From JAEZBP01 sp963832725 (GTDB taxonomy: Bacteria > Myxococcota_A > Polyangia > Polyangiales > Sandaracinaceae), in contig CAWHVG010000003.1 in the NCBI GenBank assembly GCA_963832725.1, forward strand, positions 682,001 through 746,000: a stretch of 64,000 nucleotides of DNA. Reading direction: 5' to 3'. Positions 35,195-43,266 of this stretch are shown here, in pieces. Both the position numbers and the translations under genes were made by a program. The stretch's first letter is position 1. Each line of letters begins with the position of its first letter. The notes beneath the pieces are model-generated. The model saw only the letters and a list, made by a program, of their open reading frames with translations. It ran no database searches and was not told the origin of the DNA.

Positions 35195-35745
35195 CCCCGC
35201 TCGTCGCGGCCGAGGAGGAAGCGCGCCAAGGCGGTCGCGTCGACCCGCGCCTCCGTCAGCAGCGCGTCGAGCAGCCGTCTCCCGAGGCGCGCGAGGTCCA
35301 AGAGGCGCTTGATGCGCTCGCGCTGAACGTCGGCCCGCTGCTGCTCGGCGGGCGAACCGTCCACGCCGCGCTCGTCGAGCGCGGACAGCGCCCCCTCGAG
35401 CGAGGCGATCGCCTCCTGGACCTCCACCAGCTCTCGCTCACGGAACACGCGTGATACCATCTTCCAGAGGTTTCCCTCCGCCGCGAAGTGGTCACGCCGC
35501 TCGCCCTGGATCCAGACCTTCCGCACCACGCCCCAGCGGGAGAGCTCTTTCAAGGTCATGGAGACCGCGCCGCTCGAAAGATGCAGGCGCTCGCGCAGGT
35601 CGGTGGCGCTGAGCGGCTCGTCCGAGAGGTAGAGCACCGTCCAGACGCGACCCATGTTGCGCTTGAACCCCCAGAACTCGATGAGGCGGCCGACCGCGTC
35701 GCTCGCGATGAGCTCCGATCGCCACATCTTGGGAGCTTCGTCCAT
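35191..35745 (-). CDS. GbsR/MarR-family winged-helix transcriptional regulator
   Basis: 184 residues from the ATG at 35745. The winged helix is clear: NMGRVWTVLYLSDEPLSATDLRERLHLSSGAVSMTLKELSRWGVVRKVW, written here as separate pieces of one domain from residue 30 to 80 (helix pair, recognition helix SSGAVSMTLKEL, wing WIQGERRDHF). The C-terminal half is a long coiled dimerisation region (RERELVEVQEAIASLEGAL, then RERIKRLLDLARLG). GbsR-type proteins sense osmolytes such as choline; this one overlaps the RCK channel gene by 4 bases, so it may control that channel in response to osmotic or ionic stress. That link is inferred from position only. Confidence 0.82.
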   Translation of the reverse strand: MDEAPKMWRSELIASDAVGRLIEFWGFKRNMGRVWTVLYLSDEPLSATDLRERLHLSSGAVSMTLKELSRWGVVRKVWIQGERRDHFAAEGNLWKMVSRVFRERELVEVQEAIASLEGALSALDERGVDGSPAEQQRADVQRERIKRLLDLARLGRRLLDALLTEARVDATALARFLLGRDERG

Positions 35746-35847
35746 GGTCGAGGTTGTCCCGTCGTGGGCCGACGCGGTCAAGGCCGATCGCCCCCCTGCC
35801 AGGCTGGACGGTCCGCGCCTCGCGCGCCACCCTGCGCTCGAACGCCG

Positions 35848-36507
35848 ATGAAGCTCGCGTCTCTCAGTCCATCCCGGCTGACGGCCGCCGCCGCGCTGCT
35901 GGCGGTGTCGGCCGCCACGACCGCGGCGCCGGCACAGCAGCGGCGGGCTCGCATCCCCACGCTGCCCATCGAGGTGACAGTGGCGACGGAGGACGGCGCG
36001 GCGGTCGTCGCCGACGACTGGATCGAGACGCAGCTCACCAACGCGAACGCCATTTTCGAGCCGGCCGGGGTCTCATTTCGCAGGGTGGACCGCCACTCGA
36101 TGGGACCGGAGCACGCCGCGCTGGAGACCCGGCGTGATCGGCACGCGCTGGGCGCGCTCTTGCACCCGCAGGTGATCGACTGGTTCGTGGTGCGCTCGTT
36201 GCGCGACGTGGACGATCCGAGCCGCTACCGGCAAGGAGTCCACTGGCGGACGCTGGGCGAGGGGTATCCGGATCACGCGCACGTGGTCATCGTGTCGTCC
36301 ATCGCGGGGCCGAACGTGCTGGCGCACGAGCTGGGGCACTACTTCGGCAATCCGCACTCGGATGTTCCGGGGAACATCATGAGCTACTCGCGCGGCGAGG
36401 GGCCGCCGTTCTTCGATGCGGATCAGGTTCGACGCATCCGGCAGGTCGCGCGGCATTTTCTTCGCCGTGGGGCGCTGGTGCCGGCTCGTTCGCTGACGAG
36501 CGAGTGA
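35848..36507 (+). CDS. Secreted metzincin-type zinc metalloprotease
   Basis: 219 residues from the ATG at 35848. A signal peptide (TAAAALLAVSAATTAAPAQ) is followed by a compact protease domain. The zinc-binding signature HELGHYFGNPH fits HExxHxxGxxH, with Glu as general base, and the Met-turn PGNIMSY follows about 10 residues later. Both marks define metzincins. The C-terminus (FDADQVRRIRQVARHFL) is the usual helix after the active site. It may process host, prey or self proteins outside the cell. Divergent from the GbsR-type regulator, about 100 bp apart. Confidence 0.9.
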   Translation: MKLASLSPSRLTAAAALLAVSAATTAAPAQQRRARIPTLPIEVTVATEDGAAVVADDWIETQLTNANAIFEPAGVSFRRVDRHSMGPEHAALETRRDRHALGALLHPQVIDWFVVRSLRDVDDPSRYRQGVHWRTLGEGYPDHAHVVIVSSIAGPNVLAHELGHYFGNPHSDVPGNIMSYSRGEGPPFFDADQVRRIRQVARHFLRRGALVPARSLTSE

Positions 36508-36580
36508 CTCTCGGGTATCGAATGCCCGACCCGAGCTCACATGGGTGTCCCGGGTCGCCTCGAAGCGGGCGGTTCGGCGC

Positions 36581-37987
36581 TCAGGGGACGTAGGCGATGT
36601 CGACTAGCGCGCCGATCGGGAGGGTCTGGGTGCCGCGGCGCTGGAGCTCGATGGACGTGCCCACCCAGCTGCGCTCTTCGCCCGTGCCCTGGTCCATGAT
36701 CACACGCAGGCGGTTCAATCCGGGCGTGAGGTCGACGTCGAGCCGGAAGGTGCCGTCCGCGCCGGCTGTGGTCTGGGTGCGGATGCCGTCCGTGGTCTCG
36801 ATGATGACGGTCGCGTTCGGGACCGCCGTGCCGCTCAGCGTGATCGGGCTCTGCTCGGTGATGGAGGGGACCGTCGAGAGATCCACCGCCGCGCCCTGCC
36901 GGCCCACCGAGGGGGTGACGGTCGGGACGCCCACGTAGACGAGGCCGTCTCCGCCGGCACCACCCGGGGTGTCTCCGGCACCGCCCGTGACGTCGAAGCC
37001 GGCCGGGGACTGCCACGCGCTCGCCGAGACCGCGATGGCTCCGCCAGCTCCACCTCCGCCGCCTCCCGACCCGGCGCCGCCACCGCTGCGCAGGGTCGCG
37101 CCGCTCAGGTCGAGCGTGCCGAGGGTCACGATCGCCAGCGCGCCGCCGCCGCCGCCGCCGGTGTCGTCACCGCCGCCACCGCCGCTGCCACCACACGGGC
37201 CCTGGGCGAAGAAGTCGAAGGCACACGCCGCGTCGCCGTTCGCCGCGCCGCCTGCACCTCCACCGGCAGGCTCTCCGCCGGCGCCCTGCCCCGCCGTTCC
37301 GTCCGTGCCGAAGCCACCTCCGCCTCCGCCCGCACCCGAACCGCCCGCGCCACCGGCGCCCGGGCCGCTGCCGTCGGTCGTGGCGGCGCCACCCGCGTAG
37401 CCTCCCGGGCCGGCGCTCGTTCCGTCCGCCGACACGTCGAGGGTCCCGCCGAGCTGCGCGTCGCCAAAGATCACCCAGCGTATCGGGTCACCGTTGGGTT
37501 GCCCGGCGAACGTGCCGGCCGCCATCTGGGCGCTCGAGGCGAAGCGCACCCCACCCGTGGTCAGGGTGCCGCTGCTGCCGTCGATGGTGTCGAGCGGCAT
37601 GACCTGAAGGAGCGCCCGGAGCTCCGGGTCGCCCGGCCGCTGGACCGCGAGGTAGGCCATGGCTGCGTCGATCGGTGCAGGCACGGCGTGGCCGGTGTTC
37701 CGGATCTGGTCGTGGATGGCCAAAACCACGCCGCAGCGCGTGCCGGTGCAGCGCTGATCGACGACCTCGAGCGGACCGGAGGGGTCTGCGGCCGAGACGG
37801 TGGCGCCTTCCAGCGACTCGCCGGTCTCGCGGCTGAGGACGGTGACGAAGCGGCCCTGACCCTCCCAGGCCACGATCTGAGCGGTGCTGGCGATGCCGAG
37901 GAGAGGCCCGGAATCGGGCATCGGCATCACCGTCGTGCCCGAGTCGCAGCCGGCCAGGAGCAGCGCGAGGTAGACGAGCCGTCGCAC
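36581..37987 (-). CDS. Large Gly-rich lipoprotein with C-terminal Ig-like domain
   Basis: 468 residues; lipobox ALLLAGC gives a lipidated Cys at residue 14. Residues 30-170 form a beta-rich domain (LLGIASTAQIVAWEGQGRFV; VRFASSAQMAAGTFAGQPN; DPIRWVIFGDAQLGGTLDV). Residues 190-340 are a Gly/Ala/Asp-rich region with many GGGG runs interrupted by one Cys-bearing segment (ACAFDFFAQGPCGGSG). The end is an Ig-like domain (SPITLSGTAVPNATVIIET; GTFRLDVDLTPGLNRLRVIM). This type of Gly-rich 'cage' with a DUF-like beta-helix is common in myxobacterial surface lipoproteins; no enzymatic role is visible. Confidence 0.7.
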   Translation of the reverse strand: MRRLVYLALLLAGCDSGTTVMPMPDSGPLLGIASTAQIVAWEGQGRFVTVLSRETGESLEGATVSAADPSGPLEVVDQRCTGTRCGVVLAIHDQIRNTGHAVPAPIDAAMAYLAVQRPGDPELRALLQVMPLDTIDGSSGTLTTGGVRFASSAQMAAGTFAGQPNGDPIRWVIFGDAQLGGTLDVSADGTSAGPGGYAGGAATTDGSGPGAGGAGGSGAGGGGGGFGTDGTAGQGAGGEPAGGGAGGAANGDAACAFDFFAQGPCGGSGGGGGDDTGGGGGGALAIVTLGTLDLSGATLRSGGGAGSGGGGGGAGGAIAVSASAWQSPAGFDVTGGAGDTPGGAGGDGLVYVGVPTVTPSVGRQGAAVDLSTVPSITEQSPITLSGTAVPNATVIIETTDGIRTQTTAGADGTFRLDVDLTPGLNRLRVIMDQGTGEERSWVGTSIELQRRGTQTLPIGALVDIAYVP

Positions 37988-37988
37988 G

Positions 37989-39218
37989 TCAGTCGCGGAT
38001 GCGCTCGATGAAGATGCCGTCGTAGGCCTGGTCGTAGTCGTCGGGCGCGGCAGCGAACACGACCACGCGGAGGTTGCGGACTTGCCAGGCCATCATGCCG
38101 ACGGGCAGCACCATCGTCTCGGTCGCCTCCGGCGGCGCGGCCTCTTCGGGCTGGGCCTCCTGCTGGGGCTGCGCTTCGTCGCCGCCGACCGCCTCGTCGA
38201 GCAGGTCGTCGATCGACTCGCCGTCCTGCTTCTTCTGAGAGGACTCGGCCGCAGGCGCCGTCGCGTCGGACTCGGCCGCAGGCGCCGCCGCGTCGGGCGA
38301 GGTCGGAGCCTGATCGGTGTTGGACGACTCCCCACGGACCTGGAGCACGTCGAGCGGCTCGGGGATATAGTCGATGCGCTGCGCGTTCGGCGCGAGCTCT
38401 TCGATCACCGGCTGGATGCGGTCGAGCGCCCAGTTGAGCGCCGTGTTCCGCTGCTCCGGGTCCTCGTCGGTGACGACCGTCCGGTTCTCCATCTCGTACC
38501 AGCGGGAGAAGCCCTTGTTCGGGAGCACGAGCTCGGCCCGCTCGACCCGACCGCGCGACAGACGCAGGCGCAAGTACACGTCCATGTGACGGTCGATGCG
38601 CGTCGCTCCGGGAACCGGGATGTGATAGAGCTGCCCGTAGTGCTTGATGCAGAATTCCGCCGTGCACGTGGGGGCCGGCGGCTGCCCGAAAGCCCGACTG
38701 AAGTCGGGGTTGGCGCCGACGACACGCTGGATGGTCGAGCCATAGTTCCGGATGCCGAGCAGCGCGTGCGTCCAGAACTGAACCGCGCGAGTGACCCAGG
38801 TCCGTCGGGCCTCGGCGGCCTCCGCGCGGCGCTGAGCGTCGAGCTCTTCCTGGTGCTCGACTTCGACTTCGCGGCGGGTGTCCACAGTCTGCAGCGCCGC
38901 CAGCCGGGGCCGCGCCTGCTGGACGTACTGACCGTCCGGATAGACCCGCAGGTACCACTCGAGCCCCTCACGGCTCGAGCTCCCGTTCTGCCAGACCTCG
39001 TCCTCGTGCTCGTTTCGGACGGCCTGGACCCGCTCGACCCAGTTGCCGTTCGGGTAGTGCTCCACGTACTGCTGGGCGGCGATCAGGCGATCGTGGTCGT
39101 CCGACGCCAGGCGCACGGCTCGGTACGACGAGTACTGGTTATGACTGGCGATGATCGAGCAGCCTCCGAGCGCGAGCGCGACGACGGCGGCGATGAAGAT
39201 GCGCGTGCGAGGTCCCAT
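37989..39218 (-). CDS. Lipoprotein with helical repeats, outer-membrane associated
   Basis: 409 residues from the ATG at 39218. Lipobox ALALGGCS places the Cys near residue 20. The N-terminal third resembles TPR/Sel1-type helices with tyrosine-proline motifs (LIAAQQYVEHYPNGNWVERVQAV; LEWYLRVYPDGQYVQQARPRL). A globular middle region follows (CTAEFCIKHYGQLYHIPVPGATRI; VYLRLRLSRGRVERAELVLP). The C-terminus is an Ala/Glu/Gln-rich linker and a final strand-rich piece (AWQVRNLRVVVFAAAPDDYDQ). No known family is recognised. Stop codon lies one base past the previous lipoprotein's start region, so 36581-40326 appears to be one transcription unit. Confidence 0.65.
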   Translation of the reverse strand: MGPRTRIFIAAVVALALGGCSIIASHNQYSSYRAVRLASDDHDRLIAAQQYVEHYPNGNWVERVQAVRNEHEDEVWQNGSSSREGLEWYLRVYPDGQYVQQARPRLAALQTVDTRREVEVEHQEELDAQRRAEAAEARRTWVTRAVQFWTHALLGIRNYGSTIQRVVGANPDFSRAFGQPPAPTCTAEFCIKHYGQLYHIPVPGATRIDRHMDVYLRLRLSRGRVERAELVLPNKGFSRWYEMENRTVVTDEDPEQRNTALNWALDRIQPVIEELAPNAQRIDYIPEPLDVLQVRGESSNTDQAPTSPDAAAPAAESDATAPAAESSQKKQDGESIDDLLDEAVGGDEAQPQQEAQPEEAAPPEATETMVLPVGMMAWQVRNLRVVVFAAAPDDYDQAYDGIFIERIRD

Positions 39219-39223
39219 GATGC

Positions 39224-39607
39224 TCACATGTCGGGGCACAGGTTGCAGTCGCTGTGGGTAGCCAACAGCTCGTCCGTGGTCTGGTCGGCCAAGCTCAGTT
39301 GCAGCAAGAGGTTGACGCAGGCCTTCGACTGCGCCGGGGTCGGGGAGCAGTTCGGCGGCCATGTGCTGCCGGAGCAGGTCGTCGCAATCGCAGCGACACA
39401 CTGGCTGTACTGCTGGTCGTCGATGCGCATCGCGTAGTGGTCGCGGTCACATTTGGCCTTCTCGAAGTCCGTGCAGTGATCGACCGAGCTCATCACCGGA
39501 ACGGTGCTCCCGCAGCCGCCGATGGTGCCCGGCGCAGGACCGCCGAGCGCCATGAACATCACCGCTCCGGCGAGGATCCGCAGGGTCCACTTGCTCGCCC
39601 GCTTCAC
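39224..39607 (-). CDS. Small secreted Cys-rich protein
   Basis: 127 residues from a GTG that overlaps the stop of the upstream gene by 4 bases (GTGA). The N-terminus (WTLRILAGAVMFMALGG) is a signal or anchor. The mature part has eight cysteines (for example VDHCTDFEKAKCDRDHYAM, CVAAIATTCSG, HSDCNLCPDM), suggesting a disulfide-stabilised domain. No family is recognised. It is translationally coupled to the outer-membrane protein upstream, so the two probably work together. Confidence 0.65.
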   Translation of the reverse strand: MKRASKWTLRILAGAVMFMALGGPAPGTIGGCGSTVPVMSSVDHCTDFEKAKCDRDHYAMRIDDQQYSQCVAAIATTCSGSTWPPNCSPTPAQSKACVNLLLQLSLADQTTDELLATHSDCNLCPDM

Positions 39608-40326
39608 GGCAGCACCTCGTAGTCGATGACCAGCCCCGCGTCGGCCGAGATGACGGGGTGGAAGGTGTTCTTGCTGCCGGCGTAGACCGACGCCTGCACG
39701 CCGAAGTACACGCCGAGTCCCGCCAGGAACTTGAAGTTGGCGCCAGCACCGAGCTCGCCGCCGACGGAGAAGTCCACGCCGCCGTTGCTGCCGAACGCGC
39801 TGGAGAGCACGAGCGGGATGCCGACGTGGCCGTAGATCTGGACCAGGTCCTGCTCCATGTCGGGCAGGATCCGCCGGAGCGGGACCATGAGGTAGTAGGC
39901 GGGCGTGAACGCCCACTGCTGGAGCGCCCGCACGCCTCCGGTACCGTTGTCGTTCGAGAGCGTGGTGCTGATGCCCAGCCCGACGCCGTGACGGAGCTCG
40001 CGCCCCGGCAGGTACACGACGCCGGCCAGGTTCAGGTACGCAGGCGTCGTGAACGCCTGGTCGAAGTCCAGGTTGCGGAGCGGGCGGAAACCGAGCCCGG
40101 CGCCCAGGTAGCCCTGGATGCGCAGCGGGTCCTCGCCCGAGTCGGCGACGCTGTTCCCGCCGGGGCTCCCCCACGCGTAGCCCTCGTCGCCGGCGCCGGA
40201 GGCGCTCTCCTCGTCGACTTGGGCGCGGGCGCTGGGAGCCGCGGTGAGCGCGACCGCCGCAACTACCGCAAACGGCACGGAAAATGAGTTTCGAAGCACG
40301 GCGAGGCGGACGGTAGTCGGTGGCAC
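39604..40326 (-). CDS. Outer-membrane beta-barrel-type protein
   Basis: 240 residues from a GTG start. Signal peptide region VPFAVVAAVALTAAPSARAQ. The mature protein alternates glycine-rich beta strands: LRIQGYLGAGLGFRPLRNL, LNLAGVVYLPGRELRHGVGLGIS, WAFTPAYYLMVPLRRIL, IYGHVGIPLVLSSAFG, FSVGGELGAGANFKFLAGLGVYFGVQASVYAG and SADAGLVIDYEVLP. This is typical of an outer-membrane barrel of 8-10 strands. It heads the minus-strand unit that ends at 36581 and is divergent from the AgmX/TonB-type protein gene. Confidence 0.7.
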   Translation of the reverse strand: MPPTTVRLAVLRNSFSVPFAVVAAVALTAAPSARAQVDEESASGAGDEGYAWGSPGGNSVADSGEDPLRIQGYLGAGLGFRPLRNLDFDQAFTTPAYLNLAGVVYLPGRELRHGVGLGISTTLSNDNGTGGVRALQQWAFTPAYYLMVPLRRILPDMEQDLVQIYGHVGIPLVLSSAFGSNGGVDFSVGGELGAGANFKFLAGLGVYFGVQASVYAGSKNTFHPVISADAGLVIDYEVLP

Positions 40327-40357
40327 GTCCGGCGGTCAAGCGGTCGCGTGTTGTGGT

Positions 40358-40960
40358 ATGAGTGGCTCCGTGTCGCGCTTCTGGGCCGGGTTCTTTTTCG
40401 CCTCGCTGCTCTGGGGAGCAGCGGGCGCATACCTCGTGCTCGTGGCGGGCTTCGCGCCGCCGGAGCCCGACGTGGTGGAGCCGGTCGCGGCCGAGCCCGC
40501 GCCCGCCGAGGAGGAGCCCGCCGCCGAGCCCTCGCGCCACCGACGCCGGCGTGGTCGCCGTCATCGGCGGCGCCGCGGCACGCAGGCGGCGGCCACGCCG
40601 ACGGGGAACGCCACCACCGGCGACGACCTCAACGAGGACGAAGCCCGCACCATCGACATGGAGAACGGCGGCGAGCAGCAGCTCTCGTCCTCGCAGATCG
40701 AGGCCGGCTTCGACTCCGGAATGGGCCGCATCCGGCGCTGTCTGGTGCTGATGGCCGGCAGCGACCCCGTTCGCGGCACCGTGCGCTTCGGGCTGCGCGT
40801 CGCGCCGAGCGGTCAGGTGCGCGCCGTCCAGCTCAGCGGACCTGCCGCGGCGACGACCGGCGAGGCCGGCGATTGCCTGCGCGCGGCCGCCCGGGGGATC
40901 CACTTCGATTCCTTCGACGAACCCGAGATGGTGGTCCATTACCCGCTTCATCTGGAGTGA
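40358..40960 (+). CDS. AgmX/TonB-C-like membrane-anchored protein
   Basis: 200 residues from the ATG at 40358. One N-terminal membrane helix (FWAGFFFASLLWGAAGAYLVLVAGFAPP) is followed by a Pro/Glu-rich spacer and an Arg/His-rich basic patch (HRRRRGRRHRRRR). The C-terminal domain (SQIEAGFDSGMGRIRRCLVL; RGTVRFGLRVAPSGQVRAVQLSG; GDCLRAAARGIHFDSF) has the layout of the AgmX/PglI C-terminal family, a TonB-like periplasmic domain known from myxobacterial gliding and transport proteins. A transenvelope linker role is likely. Confidence 0.75.
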   Translation: MSGSVSRFWAGFFFASLLWGAAGAYLVLVAGFAPPEPDVVEPVAAEPAPAEEEPAAEPSRHRRRRGRRHRRRRGTQAAATPTGNATTGDDLNEDEARTIDMENGGEQQLSSSQIEAGFDSGMGRIRRCLVLMAGSDPVRGTVRFGLRVAPSGQVRAVQLSGPAAATTGEAGDCLRAAARGIHFDSFDEPEMVVHYPLHLE

Positions 40961-40961
40961 G

Positions 40962-41471
40962 ATGGCGCGTTCGAAGCAGTGGCTGGCGTGGTGCTCCTTG
41001 GCGTTCGCGCTCGGCTGTGGCTCGCCACATCCCCAGGGGCCGAGCGAGCCGCCCGAGCTCTCGAACCTCAGCGAGGCGCGCGCGCTCGAGCTGATCGGTG
41101 AGGTGCTGGCCGAGGAAGGCGTGCCCAGGGCGGCCGGATGGTCGATCGAGGTCGCGCCGGAGGTCGCGCTGAACGTCGACGTCCGCCTCGCCTCGTCGAG
41201 CTTCGGGATCGAGTGGGTCAGCCCGCAGGACCGGATCGACATGGGCGAGGCGATCCCTCAGCCGGCGGCCGGTGGGCAGCTCAGGATCGTGCCGGGCCTG
41301 GGCGACGACGCCAGCGCGCAGGTCTTGGTCCTCGAGAGCGCGAGCTACCGCTACAGCAACGACCGCACGGCCGTGCAGAGCGGCGCGCCGGGCGCGAGCG
41401 AGACGGAGGGACGGCTGCGCCGCGACGTGCGGGACTTCCTCCAGTACGTGCGCGGGCAAGGCGGCCCCTGA
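40962..41471 (+). CDS. Lipoprotein of unknown function
   Basis: 169 residues; the ATG follows the previous stop by 1 bp, so the two genes are coupled. Lipobox SLAFALGCG gives a lipidated Cys at residue 19. The mature domain contains ARALELIGEVLAEEGVPRAAGWSIEVAPEVALNVDVRLA-type alternating helix and strand pieces (given as two motifs: ALELIGEVLAEEGV and VALNVDVRLASSSFGIEW) and VLVLESASYRYSNDRTAVQ. No family is recognised. Pairing with the AgmX-like protein suggests a shared envelope function. Confidence 0.6.
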   Translation: MARSKQWLAWCSLAFALGCGSPHPQGPSEPPELSNLSEARALELIGEVLAEEGVPRAAGWSIEVAPEVALNVDVRLASSSFGIEWVSPQDRIDMGEAIPQPAAGGQLRIVPGLGDDASAQVLVLESASYRYSNDRTAVQSGAPGASETEGRLRRDVRDFLQYVRGQGGP

Positions 41472-41626
41472 GCCCGCTCGGTCGAGCACTGATCGGGAAC
41501 GCCCTCCCGTCGCCCATCGACAGGCCCGACCCGAGAGCCCCGCGCACGACAGCTCCGGGTCGCGAATCCGCCTCCAGCGGGTCCCGGGCCGACTCTGGTG
41601 TCGTGAGCAATCCGGCGTAGGGTGGC

Positions 41627-42445
41627 TCAGCGACCCGTGAAACGCGGCTTTCGCTTCTCGGCGAACGCGGCGATGGCCTCCAGCCGATCCTGGGACGCCA
41701 GCGTCCGCTCGTAGCAGCGCTGCTCCTGGGCGAGCCCGGCTTCGAGCGGCAGCTCGCTCGCCGCGTCAATCGCCTCGAGCGCGGCCGCGATGGCAATCGG
41801 CGCCGCGTCTTCGAGGGGAGCGGCCATTTGCAACGCGCAGTCGAGCGCGCTCTGCCCCTCGTCCGCCACCGACGTCACGATGCCGAGCTCGAGCGCTTCG
41901 TGCGCGGTGAGCCGTCGCGCGAACACGATCAGCTCCTTCGCGCGCGCCGGCCCGACGATGCGCGTCAGCCGTTGAGTGCCGCCGGCCCCCGGGATGATGC
42001 CGAGCGAGGTCTCGGTCAGCCCGATCTTCGCGCTCGCCGCCGCGACCCGGAAATCGCAGGCGAGCGCGAGCTCGAGCCCGCCCCCGAAGGCCACGCCGTT
42101 CAGGGCGGCGAAGACCGGCACGGGCAGCGCGTCGATGGCGCCGAAGCTGGCGCGGTAGAGCGGCAGGAAGTCCCGGACGTCGTCCTCGTCCATTCCTTTT
42201 CGCTCTTTGAGGTCCGCGCCCGCGCAGAACGCCTTGTCCCCGGCGCCGGTGAGGATGACCGCCCGCAGCTCGCTGTCGGATGCGGCCTCGCGCGCCAGCC
42301 GGCCGAGCTCCCGGACGACCGCCCTGGACAGCGCGTTCATCCGCTCGGCGCGGTCGATGGTCCAGATCGCGATGCGGCCGCGCCGCTCGACCTTCACACC
42401 GACGCCGCCCCCGATCTCGATCTCCCGCTCGGCCTGCTCGCCCAT
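41627..42445 (-). CDS. Enoyl-CoA hydratase/isomerase (crotonase) family protein
   Basis: 272 residues. The crotonase core is intact: RAVILTGAGDKAFCAGADLKE for the CoA pocket and oxyanion loop, AALNGVAFGGGLELALACDFRVAA with the first catalytic Glu in GGGLE, and TETSLGIIPGAGGTQRL with the second Glu. Presence of both Glu residues supports hydratase activity on enoyl-CoA rather than isomerase-only function. It probably serves fatty-acid or branched-chain degradation; the partner genes are not adjacent. Flanked by convergent lipoprotein and divergent PEGA/TPR genes with no shared operon. Confidence 0.93.
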   Translation of the reverse strand: MGEQAEREIEIGGGVGVKVERRGRIAIWTIDRAERMNALSRAVVRELGRLAREAASDSELRAVILTGAGDKAFCAGADLKERKGMDEDDVRDFLPLYRASFGAIDALPVPVFAALNGVAFGGGLELALACDFRVAAASAKIGLTETSLGIIPGAGGTQRLTRIVGPARAKELIVFARRLTAHEALELGIVTSVADEGQSALDCALQMAAPLEDAAPIAIAAALEAIDAASELPLEAGLAQEQRCYERTLASQDRLEAIAAFAEKRKPRFTGR

Positions 42446-42487
42446 GCGGCGCGGCTCTACAGCAGGCGAGAGGCCTCCGTCAAACGG

Positions 42488-43234
42488 TCAGAACGTCCAC
42501 TCGGGCATCACGCGGATGCAGGACTGCTCTGCGGCGCCGCCGCAGTAATCGCTGATCTGCGAGCCGCCCTGCGTGGCCACCGCCACGATGATGATCACCG
42601 CCGCGATCGCCGCCAAGCTCGCGCCCGCCACGATCCAGACCAAGGGCTCCTCGTACCACTCCGGCACGTGGGTCGCCGCAAGCTCCTCGGGCGGGATCAC
42701 CTCGAGGGTGACGTCGACGACGTCGGTCTGACCGGCCACGGCGGTGATCTGCCGGATCGCCTCGCGATGCCCGGGATGGGTGACCCGCAGCGAGTGATCG
42801 CCCTCGATCAGCTCGAGCTCGATCGGCGTGTTGCCGCGGAACGTACCGTCGACGAAGACACGCGCCTCGTCCGGCTCGCTGCGCACGGTGAGCACCATCG
42901 AGAGCGCGATCAGGTCCACCGGCAGATCGATCTGCTCGCCGTCGTGGGCCTCGACGACGTCGGTGAACTCCGTGTAGCCGGCACGGCGGACGCGGATGGT
43001 GTGCGAGCCGGGCTGCAGGGTCACCGGGCTCTCGAGCGGCGTCATGCCGACGTACTCCTCGTCGATGAGCACCTCGGCGCCCTGGACGGTCGTCTGGAGC
43101 GTCAGCGTGGCGGGCTCGGGCGGACCACGACGGCGGCGTCGACGGCGCTGCGCGTCCGCCGGGCTCGCAATCGACGCGAGGAGGACACCCACCAGGAGAG
43201 CGGCGATCGCCGCCGGCCACCGCACCTTCTGCAC
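42488..43234 (-). CDS. Secreted/membrane PEGA-domain protein
   Basis: 248 residues from a GTG at 43234. Signal peptide KVRWPAAIAALLVGVLLASIASPADAQ, then an Arg-rich stretch (RRRRRRR) and two PEGA repeats: LTLQTTVQGAEVLIDEEYVG and LTVRSEPDEARVFVDGTFRG. A third related beta unit (VVDVTLEVIPPEELAATHV) precedes a C-terminal membrane helix (LVWIVAGASLAAIAAVIIIVAVATQ) and a short Cys-containing tail. PEGA domains are small beta units of bacterial surface proteins. The upstream TPR gene reads into this gene without a stop, but the signal peptide and start show that it is a separate gene; see the TPR entry. Confidence 0.75.
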   Translation of the reverse strand: MQKVRWPAAIAALLVGVLLASIASPADAQRRRRRRRGPPEPATLTLQTTVQGAEVLIDEEYVGMTPLESPVTLQPGSHTIRVRRAGYTEFTDVVEAHDGEQIDLPVDLIALSMVLTVRSEPDEARVFVDGTFRGNTPIELELIEGDHSLRVTHPGHREAIRQITAVAGQTDVVDVTLEVIPPEELAATHVPEWYEEPLVWIVAGASLAAIAAVIIIVAVATQGGSQISDYCGGAAEQSCIRVMPEWTF

Positions 43235-43266
43235 GGCGGCAGCATACGGAGGCCGGTGCGCCCGGG

